From contig CANFCA010000054.1 in assembly GCA_947445045.1 (NCBI GenBank), forward strand, positions 1-6,966: 6,966 nucleotides of DNA, written 5' to 3'. The position numbers and the translations under genes are program-made. How positions within the stretch are numbered: position 1 is the first letter of the stretch; each line of letters opens with the position of its first letter. The stretch comes from Gallionellaceae bacterium (lineage in GTDB: Bacteria; Pseudomonadota; Gammaproteobacteria; Burkholderiales; Gallionellaceae). Positions 1-5,607 of this stretch are shown here, one piece after another. The notes under the pieces were generated by a model. The model was given only the letters and a program-made list of their open reading frames with translations, made no database searches and was not told where the DNA came from.

Positions 1-1765
1 CGGCAATAAATTCCGTAATGCCAACTTGCTGCGCAATAGCCTGAGTCGCAGCCGCGTTATCACCGCTCAACATTACCACGCGTATGCCCATGATTTGTAA
101 TTTTGCAACGGCCTCACGACTGCCGACCCTCAGTTGATCTTGACTGGCGATATAGCCTAACAGTCGCCCATTGCACGCAAAGACCATTACTGTTTTGCCT
201 TGTTGTTGCAAGGTTAGAATTTGCGCATCGTCGATAGCAATGCTTTGTTGCCTGGCGTAAATAGGGGAGACTAACAAATACTGTTTGCCATCGATAGCTC
301 CGCTTAAACCGCTACCCGCTATCTCGCTGATTATGGCGGTTTGATTAGTCACGTTTTGCAATTTTTTCGTATGTTCGAAGAGTGCTAGTGACAAAGGATG
401 CGTCGAGCCTTGCGTGAGTGTTGCAGATGTCGTCAGCAATTCGTTAGCGGTGATTCCCGGTGCAGGCAGTACGTGAGTCACAGTGGGTTTTCCAGCGGTG
501 ATTGTGCCGGTTTTGTCCACGACTAAAACGGACAGGCTGTGCGCGCGTTCCAGCGACGCAGCATCTTTGACCAGTATACCGGCCTGCGCGGCACGTCCGG
601 TTGATACCACCAACGCGGTGGGCGTGGCCAACCCCAATGCGCAAGGACAGGCGATAACCAACACCGCAACAGCGTTGATCAATGCGATAGTGAAGTCGTG
701 CCCCATTAGATACCACGCCGCAAAAGTTGCCAATGCAATGAGCAACACCACGGGCACAAATATCGCGGAGATTTTATCGGCGAGTTTTTGTATCTCGGCT
801 TTCGAGCCTTGCGCTTGTTCTACCAAGCGAATGATGGCGGCCAGTTGGGTGTGCGAACCCACCGCTAGCGCGCGACATTTCAGAAGTCCACTTTGATTGA
901 GGGTTGCCGCATACACTTTGTCATTCGACTGTTTGCTTTGCGCCACGCTTTCGCCGGTGAGCATCGCCTCGTTCACACTAGATATGCCTTCAATCACCAC
1001 ACCATCGACAGGCACGCTTTCACCAGGGCGAACCAAGAACACATCATCGACTTGTAGTTGTTCGATAGGTAAAGTTTGCATCACCCCGTCGCGCTCGACT
1101 TGCGCGGTTTTGGGTTGCAGGTTGAGCAATGCTTCCAAGGCGCTGGAGGCTTTGCCTTTGGCGCGCGCTTCCAGCAGTTTGCCGAGTAGCACCAGTGTGA
1201 TGAGGGTGGCACTGGTTTCAAAATACAAGGGCTGATCGAGACTGAGTAGCCATACTGTACAACTGAATAAATACGCCGCACTGGTGCCCAATGCCACCAG
1301 CACATCCATGTTTGCACCGCCGCCGCGCAGGCTGCTCCACGCACCGGAATAGAAGCGGCTGCCTATCCAAAATTGCACCGGAGTTGCGAGAGCAAATTGC
1401 AGCCAAACAGGCAACATGAGGTGGATGCCGAACAGCATCAGCAGCATTTCCAGCAGCAGCGGCAAAGTGAGTGCGGCTGAAATAAAAAATTGCATCTGTT
1501 CGTGACGTAATATTTTTTCGCGAGCCAGTTTTTCGGCGGCGAAATCGCGTAACGGATGTGCGTCAAACCCCGCGCCCTGTATGGCTGTTATCAGGTCTGA
1601 AAGTGCCGTGTTATGGGGGTTGTAGGCAATGTGTGTCTTCTCGGTGGCGATGTTCACCGTGGCCGCCACTTCGGGTAATTGATTCAATACTTTTTCCAAG
1701 CGCGCCGAACACGAGGCACAGTGCATGCCGGTAACTTGGAGATCAACGTGAGTGGAATTTTTCAT
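1..1765 (-). CDS. copA: Cu(+)-exporting P1B-type ATPase, 3'-truncated by window edge
   Basis: The gene encodes an inner-membrane ATPase that pumps Cu(+) out of the cytoplasm. Reading the minus strand from the ATG at 1765-1763 gives 588 open codons running off the window at base 1. Visible in order: one N-terminal heavy-metal-associated domain with GMHCASC (C16, C19); hydrophobic helices around residues 91-128 and 152-195, with the CopA-like stretch FYSGAW and GANMDVLVALGTSAAY between and within them; the actuator loop TGES at 270-273; the CPC metal site in a membrane helix (C373-P374-C375); the phosphorylation motif DKTGT (D417); the HP dipeptide of the nucleotide-binding domain (H456-P457); and GDN at 568-570. 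CPC with a GMxCxxC domain points to monovalent copper (or silver) rather than Zn/Cd, which is family knowledge. The GDGxNDxP motif and last two helices lie beyond the window, as CopA proteins are usually about 730-830 aa. The start is uncertain: no good Shine-Dalgarno precedes 1765, and in-frame ATG (1786) and TTG (1795) codons lie just upstream. Confidence 0.95.
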   Translation of the reverse strand, partial: MKNSTHVDLQVTGMHCASCSARLEKVLNQLPEVAATVNIATEKTHIAYNPHNTALSDLITAIQGAGFDAHPLRDFAAEKLAREKILRHEQMQFFISAALTLPLLLEMLLMLFGIHLMLPVWLQFALATPVQFWIGSRFYSGAWSSLRGGGANMDVLVALGTSAAYLFSCTVWLLSLDQPLYFETSATLITLVLLGKLLEARAKGKASSALEALLNLQPKTAQVERDGVMQTLPIEQLQVDDVFLVRPGESVPVDGVVIEGISSVNEAMLTGESVAQSKQSNDKVYAATLNQSGLLKCRALAVGSHTQLAAIIRLVEQAQGSKAEIQKLADKISAIFVPVVLLIALATFAAWYLMGHDFTIALINAVAVLVIACPCALGLATPTALVVSTGRAAQAGILVKDAASLERAHSLSVLVVDKTGTITAGKPTVTHVLPAPGITANELLTTSATLTQGSTHPLSLALFEHTKKLQNVTNQTAIISEIAGSGLSGAIDGKQYLLVSPIYARQQSIAIDDAQILTLQQQGKTVMVFACNGRLLGYIASQDQLRVGSREAVAKLQIMGIRVVMLSGDNAAATQAIAQQVGITEFIA

Positions 1766-1771
1766 TTTGGG

Positions 1772-1804
1772 ATTATAAGCCCCCATCTCGATCAACTATT
1801 GATC
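1772..1804 (-). promoter_or_regulatory. Possible copA promoter: TATAAT box and 15-bp palindrome
   Basis: On the minus strand a perfect TATAAT lies at 1777-1772, and a perfect dyad GATCAA-TAG-TTGATC lies at 1790-1804 about where a -35 element or an operator would be. No good -35 hexamer is present at 17 bp (AATAGT) or 19 bp (TCAATA). If the box is used, transcription would begin at or next to the ATG at 1765, giving an almost leaderless mRNA. I do not see the CueR-type copper operator usual for copA, so regulation by copper is not shown here. Confidence 0.3.
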
Positions 1805-1827
1805 CGGCACGAATTGGAATTGATAAC

Positions 1828-1936
1828 CGTTCGTGCTGAGCCTGATAAAACCACTAGCCATTCGACTAAGCCCGCAAGCGGGCAAGTCGCTGGTTATGTC
1901 GAAGCACAAGAATTCGTTCACATTTCGATAAGCTTT
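1828..1936. repeat. Degenerate nested inverted repeat (extragenic repeat relic)
   Basis: The core is a perfect 6-bp hairpin GCCCGC-AA-GCGGGC at 1870-1883, flanked by CGACTAA (1863-1869) and AAGTCG (1884-1889), then by ACCACTAG and CTGGTTAT. Outside this lie GTTCGTGCTGAGC (from 1829) and GTCGAAGCACAAGAA (1898-1912), which pair imperfectly. A further TTCGATAAGCTTTGATGAA-like copy starts at 1924. The outer words resemble the common proteobacterial extragenic repeat built on TTCGTGCTGAGC / GTCGAAGCACGAA (from memory, not searched), here interrupted by the inner hairpin. It may fold in RNA between the small gene and copA. Confidence 0.55.
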
Positions 1937-2156
1937 GATGAAACAACTAAGTATTGATCTAAGCACGATAATCCCATGCTAAGTCACTACTTAAATGCGA
2001 ACGGATTCGCTGATAAACAGTGCCGGATTATAAGCTTTACGACCCGCATTTGATTCAAGTGTTTTGTGCCTCAACGCACCGCAAATGGCACTCTGAGCAT
2101 CACAGGGCAGTCGAGAGTTACCCTGTCCCGTGGCGCGTCTGAAATAATCGGTGCGG

Positions 2157-2321
2157 CTAGTGATGCGACTTCGACATCAGCTTCAATATCTTCAAATTAA
2201 TCACGATGAAGCGTACCACTTGCCAGGGCAGGGATGTCCGCATGTAACGCGTGAAGCCAGTTGGTGCAGGCGGGTAATAAGCCTGTTGGTAAGGTTCTCT
2301 GTTGGTTTCTTTTCCTGACAT
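2157..2321 (-). CDS. 54-aa small basic protein downstream of sqr
   Basis: This is a short gene with a clear ribosome site: AGGAG at 2332-2328, six bases before the ATG at 2321-2319, ending in TAG at 2159-2157. It begins 26 bp after the stop of the SQR-like gene and is very likely cotranscribed with it. The product has a polar start (MSGKETNREP), a tyrosine/proline segment (YYPPAPTGFTRYMRTSLPWQ, residues 15-34), then a hydrophobic and basic stretch (VVRFIVINLKILKLM, residues 35-49) and ends SKSHH. The last third looks like an amphipathic or peripheral membrane helix rather than a full membrane span. I recall similar uncharacterised small proteins beside SQR-like genes in betaproteobacteria, but cannot verify this here. 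No function can be assigned. A role with the flavoprotein at the membrane is inference from position only. Confidence 0.78.
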   Translation of the reverse strand: MSGKETNREPYQQAYYPPAPTGFTRYMRTSLPWQVVRFIVINLKILKLMSKSHH

Positions 2322-2347
2322 GTCGTGCTCCTAAAATTTTTATGGAT

Positions 2348-3805
2348 TCAATCCGGCAATATTGCCCAACCTGGTTTCATCTTCGCTTGATAGATGAAAG
2401 CGTGGTGCAGCAGGTACTTCACCCAGTGACCGGCCAAACCAATCTCACCAAAAGTCAGATCCAGGTCGCGGCCATATTCGGGATATTTCTCAAAGTCAGG
2501 CACCACTGGGAATACTGTCATGGTGGCCGCAGTGCCTTTGAAAATGTGCGATCCGGTCGATGCCACGCAGGCCGCACCCATTTCCGCCATAGAAGCCGTG
2601 TGCGTGGGTTTATCCGCGCCGTTGATCATGTCGCAAATGCTCTTGGCGACAGCCATTGCCATTGCCGCAGACGGCATGCCGGTTCGAGGCGCGGTCGGGT
2701 TGATAGGCGTGCCATTGGTACTTTGCATCGGCTTGCTAATCATGTGCGGCGGCGCGAAGGCGATACCTACGGCAAACATGTTGCGGAAACTTGGCGTTTG
2801 ATATGTTCGTGGCCAATCCTTTGCGCTCCATTCCATGTAAGGGCGAGCGGTGTAATCGGCATCCACTTTCATAAAGCCGTTGGGCGCGAATATCTGACTG
2901 CTGATGTCTTCACCCGCTTGGTTAAATGCCTTCAAGCCCACACCCGCGAAAGGCGGGATTAGCATGGAGAAGTCGAATTCCTGTTCGTGGAATGTGCCAT
3001 CCAAAGTTTCGTAATGAATTTTTCCGGCCTCGACTTTTTTCACATGTGCGCGCGTGATCCACTCGATGCCGCGCTCGACCATCAGCGATTCGGCGAAGGT
3101 CTTGCCGTTGGTAATATAACCGCCGCGCTTGATATGTACACCGCCCATGCCGAAATCGCCCAACTCGTACTCGTTACTGAGCCAGACGATACGCGCTTTG
3201 TCGCGCACCCCGGCCTCTCGCAAGGTGTGATCGACGTTGTAGATATATTCAAAGGCCGCTCCCTGGCAGGTACACATGCCGTGACCCGTGCCGATGACAA
3301 TGGTGCGACGCTGTCCTTTGCGCAGATCATCAATAATCTCTTGCAATTTTTCATTCGCTTCCAGTGCGTGGCTGGCGGTACACACGGATACGGTATGACC
3401 ATGCTCAGGCCCCAGTCCTTCGGTCGCGCCGAAATTCAATTTTGGACCGGTGGCATTGATCAAGTAATCGTAAGTAATGTTTTCTTGCATACCCGCTTTG
3501 CCGGGATGCGTGTATTCCACTGTAACGAACGGAGTCGTATCGTTGGCATGGCCTTCCGGGTTAATTGATAGTGCTTTGGCCTGCCGAAATTGAATGGACG
3601 TTTTGTTATAAACCTCGGCAAGATCAAACGTCACTTGCTCCTCTTTCATCTGCCCTACGCCGACCCAGATGTTGGAAGGAATCCAATTCCATTTTGCGTT
3701 GGGAGAAACCACCACGACCTCGTGCTGTTTATCTAATAATTTACTTAAATGTCTGGCGGCAGTATGTCCTGCAATGCCGGCTCCTAAAATTACGATTCGT
3801 GCCAT
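2348..3805 (-). CDS. Sulfide:quinone oxidoreductase-family FAD flavoprotein
   Basis: This 485-aa two-dinucleotide-fold flavoprotein resembles sulfide:quinone reductase (SQR), which oxidises sulfide to polysulfide/sulfur and passes electrons through FAD to membrane quinone. Visible: the FAD-binding GAGIAG (residues 8-13) after an IVIL strand; NATGPKLNF (117-125); a second fold with IGTGHGMCTCQG (171-182); and VGIAFAPP (346-353). Cysteines are C142, C178, C180, C391 and C413. Canonical SQRs use three redox cysteines, and C142, C178 or C180, and C413 are plausible counterparts, but this was not aligned. The C-terminal stretch around 457-480 (GLAGHWVKYLLHHAF and following) is amphipathic and fits peripheral membrane attachment. 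There is no signal peptide. The start is well supported: GAGAGGGG at 3819-3812 lies six bases before ATG. The small gene follows 26 bp downstream, and a Crp/Fnr-type dyad lies about 50 bp upstream. It could instead be another SQR-like or flavocytochrome-c-sulfide-dehydrogenase-like oxidoreductase, so I give no gene symbol. Confidence 0.87.
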   Translation of the reverse strand: MARIVILGAGIAGHTAARHLSKLLDKQHEVVVVSPNAKWNWIPSNIWVGVGQMKEEQVTFDLAEVYNKTSIQFRQAKALSINPEGHANDTTPFVTVEYTHPGKAGMQENITYDYLINATGPKLNFGATEGLGPEHGHTVSVCTASHALEANEKLQEIIDDLRKGQRRTIVIGTGHGMCTCQGAAFEYIYNVDHTLREAGVRDKARIVWLSNEYELGDFGMGGVHIKRGGYITNGKTFAESLMVERGIEWITRAHVKKVEAGKIHYETLDGTFHEQEFDFSMLIPPFAGVGLKAFNQAGEDISSQIFAPNGFMKVDADYTARPYMEWSAKDWPRTYQTPSFRNMFAVGIAFAPPHMISKPMQSTNGTPINPTAPRTGMPSAAMAMAVAKSICDMINGADKPTHTASMAEMGAACVASTGSHIFKGTAATMTVFPVVPDFEKYPEYGRDLDLTFGEIGLAGHWVKYLLHHAFIYQAKMKPGWAILPD

Positions 3806-3847
3806 GCTTTACCCCTCTCAAATGTTGGATAATTCGTTAAAAAGCTC

Positions 3848-3863
3848 AGTGAGTTTCATCACA
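3848..3863 (-). promoter_or_regulatory. Crp/Fnr-type dyad upstream of the SQR-like gene
   Basis: The minus strand reads TGTGA-TGAAAC-TCACT, nine of ten positions of the TGTGA-N6-TCACA consensus of Crp-family regulators. Its centre is about 50 bp upstream of the flavoprotein start. A weak -10 (AATTAT, minus strand 3834-3829) lies between, which would put the dyad near -33 and so possibly over the -35 region. The regulator and the sign of its effect are not known from sequence. A second dyad of the same form occurs at 4527-4542. Confidence 0.45.
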
Positions 3864-3878
3864 AAACGTAGTTGAAAA

Positions 3879-4218
3879 TTAATACTTCCGAATCACCGAA
3901 ATCCCCTCATTTTCCCAAGCCGTCACTCCGCATTCACATTGCTGACTTGGCTATAACTTGCCTCTAGCAATAGTTGAACTGCTTATGCAGAACGTCATCC
4001 AGAGCGGCATATCACCGCAATAGGCTTGTCCTTGTAAGCGGAAATTTCATTGAGGTGCGTGCTTATTTCTCCCAGTGGAATGGACGTTGCATTCGGCGCA
4101 TGAATTTCAGAAAGCCCTCCAATTTCATGCACATCAAGCAACAATGCACTGCACTTTGGTTACTTATGCTTTGCGCTTGTTTTACATCCACACCATTGGC
4201 AGTGTGTAAGTTTTGCAC
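3879..4218 (-). pseudogene. Decayed rhodanese-domain (sulfurtransferase) gene
   Basis: Three minus-strand frames read in turn give almost a complete single-domain rhodanese of about 110 residues. Segment 1 (4218-4147, possible GTG start) gives VQNLHTANGVDVKQAQ and on to SAV. Segment 2 (4144-3932) gives LLLDVHEIGGLSEIHAPNA, then TSIPLGEI, then PIAVICRSG. Segment 3 (3929-3879) gives GVTAWENEGISVIRKY and a TAA stop. Frame is lost at 4145-4146 and at 3930-3931, each explained by one missing base. Segment 2 also carries TGA (3997-3995) and TAA (3985-3983), both one C-to-T change from CGA and CAA. The active-site Cys codon (4009-4007) in the C-R-S-G-x-R loop survives, but the loop is interrupted by the TGA. 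Rhodaneses move sulfane sulfur, and a rhodanese fused to a DUF2892-type membrane segment is the YgaP arrangement, which fits the neighbours on both sides. No ATG or Shine-Dalgarno is seen, and the DUF2892 terminator sits immediately upstream. Confidence 0.85.
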
Positions 4219-4220
4219 GC

Positions 4221-4250
4221 CAAAAAAATGCCCGATAGCGGCTATCGGGC
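4221..4250 (-). terminator. Intrinsic terminator of the DUF2892 gene
   Basis: Positions 4230-4250 form a perfect 10-bp inverted repeat (GCCCGATAGC / GCTATCGGGC) with a single central base, so the real loop is a few bases wider. On the minus strand it is followed by CA and then seven T residues (4228-4222). It begins 25 bp after the stop of the DUF2892 gene and points in its direction of transcription. This is a textbook Rho-independent terminator. It would largely separate that gene from the rhodanese remnant and the SQR-like gene. Confidence 0.9.
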
Positions 4251-4275
4251 TAAATCAATGATGTTCGAAAAATGA

Positions 4276-4467
4276 TTATTTTTTGATGCCGCAGGTATTC
4301 ATGCCAAAGATGGCATAAGCCGGGCAAAATCCGAATACACCAGTCAGTAATGCTACAACGCCAATATAACCCCAAACGCCAATCGTTCCGGTGGCGGCAA
4401 GCGCGATTAACGCCAAGCCTGCGATGACGCGTACTGCACGATCTATTGTTCCTGAATTGCAATTCAT
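4276..4467 (-). CDS. DUF2892 (YgaP-like) inner-membrane protein
   Basis: This is a 63-aa protein of the DUF2892 family. It opens with MNCNSGTIDRAVRVIAGL, where the N-x-G-x-x-D-R-x-x-R pattern is the family signature, followed by two hydrophobic segments at about residues 13-28 and 31-47 separated by TG. It ends GFCPAYAIFGMNTCGIKK, with the conserved CPAY and NTC cysteines (C48, C58). The family forms small two-helix membrane proteins and also the C-terminal membrane half of the rhodanese YgaP. AGGAG at 4478-4474 lies six bases before the ATG, fixing the start. The decayed rhodanese gene directly downstream suggests that the two once acted together in sulfane-sulfur handling. The exact role is not established. 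Confidence 0.92.
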   Translation of the reverse strand: MNCNSGTIDRAVRVIAGLALIALAATGTIGVWGYIGVVALLTGVFGFCPAYAIFGMNTCGIKK

Positions 4468-4526
4468 AATGAACTCCTAAATAAGTAATTGAGGACGCTA
4501 GGTTAAGCGAGTTGCAAGGTGCTGTC

Positions 4527-4542
4527 TGTGATAAAAGTCACA
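4527..4542. promoter_or_regulatory. Perfect TGTGA-N6-TCACA dyad between divergent genes
   Basis: TGTGA-TAAAAG-TCACA is a perfect match to the half-sites of the Crp-type operator consensus. Its centre is about 67 bp upstream of the DUF2892 start (minus strand) and about 88 bp upstream of the mtnP start (plus strand). A weak TAACCT on the minus strand (4505-4500) lies about where the -10 of a class II activated promoter for the DUF2892 gene would be. The site resembles the one upstream of the SQR-like gene. Confidence 0.5.
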
Positions 4543-4573
4543 CGAAGACTATCGGGAATAGCCTTGAGCAAAA

Positions 4574-4602
4574 TTGTCATTCCTGTTCCAATCACATATC
4601 GT
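4574..4602 (+). promoter_or_regulatory. Candidate sigma-70 promoter of mtnP
   Basis: TTGTCA (4574-4579, five of six to TTGACA) and TATCGT (4597-4602, four of six to TATAAT) are separated by exactly 17 bp. Transcription would start near 4609, leaving a very short leader with AGGGA (4612-4616) as ribosome site. The dyad at 4527-4542 lies about 75 bp upstream of that start. Confidence 0.45.
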
Positions 4603-4622
4603 TTCAAGCATAGGGAAGCAGC

Positions 4623-5492
4623 ATGGCACAGGCAAGCATCGGCATCATTGGCGGCAGCGGCGTGTATGACATTGCCGGGTTGGAGAATAAACGTTGGAAA
4701 AAGGTCGAGTCGTCGTTTGGTGCGCCTTCAGACGAATTATTGTTTGGTGAACTCAACGGAGTGCAGCTCGTTTTTTTGCCGCGTCACGGCAGAGGACACA
4801 AGATTCCTCCATCCGAAATCAACTTCCGCGCCAACATCGACGTGCTCAAGCGCGTGGGCGTGAAGGAAGTTATCTCGGTCAGTGCGGTGGGTTCGCTGCG
4901 CGAACACCTCACACCCGGCACTTTCGTCATCGTCGATCAATTCATCGACCGCACTTTTGCGCGAGACAAATCTTTTTTTGGCACGGGACTTGTGGCGCAT
5001 GTCTCGATGGCACATCCAGTTTGCAAACGCTTAGGCGATCACATTGAAGCGGCGGCGAAAGAAGCAGGTATCGCCGCGTTGCGTGGCGGCACCTATCTGG
5101 TCATGGAAGGACCGCAGTTCAGCAGCCTTGCCGAATCCGAGCTGTATCGCAGTTGGGGCTGCGACGTGATCGGCATGACCAACATGCCCGAAGCCAAACT
5201 CGCCCGTGAAGCCGAGCTGTGCTACGCCACCGTGGCGATGGTCACCGACTACGACTGCTGGCATCCTGACCACGACCACGTCACCGTTGAGCAGATCATC
5301 AAAGTGTTACTAGCCAATGCCGACAAAGCTAAGACACTGGTGAAACATGCCGTGCCACGCATTGGGTCTGATGCCAAGGCGTGTGAATGCGGTTGCCGTA
5401 GCGTCTTGCAATATGCCCTCATCACCGCGCCAGAAGCGCGCGATGCAGCGATGAAACAGAAGTTGCAAGCGGTGGCGGGAAGAATGCTTTAA
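4623..5492 (+). CDS. mtnP: S-methyl-5'-thioadenosine phosphorylase
   Basis: This cytoplasmic enzyme uses phosphate to split 5'-methylthioadenosine, the by-product of polyamine and other AdoMet-dependent reactions, into adenine and 5-methylthioribose-1-phosphate. The 289-aa length is normal for the PNP/MTAP family. Visible: GIIGGSGVYD (7-16), the phosphate-binding turn; PRHGRGHKIPPSEINFRAN (53-71) with R54-H55; SAVGSLRE (87-94); FIDRT (107-111); MEGPQFSSLAES (161-172); IGMTNMPEAKLAREAELCY (183-201), including the substrate-contacting Met; and TDYDCWH (208-214), whose acidic residues bind the purine and mark 6-aminopurine substrates. A cysteine cluster C-E-C-G-C lies at 254-258. AGGGA six bases before the ATG supports this start. 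Bacterial family members can also take 5'-deoxyadenosine or inosine analogues. It is followed on the same strand by a class II aldolase and apt, which fits a methylthioadenosine-salvage unit. Confidence 0.95.
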   Translation: MAQASIGIIGGSGVYDIAGLENKRWKKVESSFGAPSDELLFGELNGVQLVFLPRHGRGHKIPPSEINFRANIDVLKRVGVKEVISVSAVGSLREHLTPGTFVIVDQFIDRTFARDKSFFGTGLVAHVSMAHPVCKRLGDHIEAAAKEAGIAALRGGTYLVMEGPQFSSLAESELYRSWGCDVIGMTNMPEAKLAREAELCYATVAMVTDYDCWHPDHDHVTVEQIIKVLLANADKAKTLVKHAVPRIGSDAKACECGCRSVLQYALITAPEARDAAMKQKLQAVAGRML

Positions 5493-5508
5493 GGAAGAAA
5501 TTAGATAC

Positions 5509-5589
5509 ACCCCCACCCTAACCTTCCCCCTAAAAAGGAGGAAGGAATATATCCCCTCGCCCATGCAGGGGGAGGGTTAGGGTGGGGGT
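5509..5589. repeat. 23-bp inverted repeat element between mtnP and the aldolase gene
   Basis: The arms at 5509-5531 (ACCCCCACCCTAACC followed by TTCCCCCT) and 5567-5589 are reverse complements with one mismatch in 23, separated by 35 bases. CCCCCACCCTAACC-type palindromes are, from memory, a widespread extragenic repeat in proteobacteria with miniature-element character, though no target duplication or transposase is seen here. In RNA it would form a long GC-rich stem ending 18 bases before the aldolase start. No T tract follows, so it is not a standard terminator, but it could protect or attenuate the message. Confidence 0.85.
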
Positions 5590-5607
5590 AGAAGTTAAGG
5601 GGTAATA

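Larger units (their letters stand above)
1766..2156. other. 391-bp non-coding stretch upstream of copA
   Basis: I find no credible gene here on either strand: reading frames are short, lack ribosome sites and resemble no family I know. The stretch contains the TATAAT/palindrome just before copA, a degenerate nested inverted repeat (1828-1936), an 11-bp direct repeat GGATTATAAGC (1770-1780 and 2025-2035) which on the minus strand gives a second TATAAT at 2032-2027, and weak hairpins at 2066-2091 (GTGCC/GGCAC) and 2102-2126 (ACAGGG/CCCTGT, 13-nt loop). Neither hairpin is followed by a T tract on the minus strand, so no intrinsic terminator can be assigned to the upstream genes. Confidence 0.6.

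Noticed and set aside
483..1235. Two plus-strand open frames (483-896 and 897-1235)
   Set aside because: Both are antisense to copA, whose minus-strand frame has every P1B-ATPase motif in order.
1679..1957. Plus-strand open frame of 92 codons spanning the copA start and upstream repeat
   Set aside because: Overlaps the copA 5' end antisense and runs through the degenerate repeat; no ribosome site or family resemblance.
1766..2156. CRISPR array or tRNA in the long gap
   Set aside because: No regularly spaced direct repeats and no cloverleaf; the only structure is a nested inverted repeat and an isolated 11-bp direct repeat.
2261..2962. Plus-strand open frame of 233 codons
   Set aside because: Lies mostly antisense to the SQR-like gene and the small gene, with a composition rich in Arg/His/Cys typical of a shadow frame; no family motif or ribosome site.
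2987..3568. Plus-strand open frame of 193 codons
   Set aside because: Antisense to the well-supported flavoprotein gene; no recognisable protein features.
3974..4261. Plus-strand open frame of 95 codons
   Set aside because: Antisense to the rhodanese remnant, whose minus-strand frames match the family over its whole length.
4468..4622. SAM-type riboswitch upstream of mtnP
   Set aside because: The candidate promoter leaves only about 14 bases of leader, and no multi-stem aptamer fold is apparent.
4519..4863. Plus-strand open frame of 114 codons overlapping the mtnP start
   Set aside because: Out of frame with mtnP, and covers the promoter and regulatory dyad; mtnP has its own ribosome site and complete motifs.
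5509..5589. Intrinsic terminator after mtnP
   Set aside because: The stem is strong, but the loop is 35 bases and no T tract follows on either strand.
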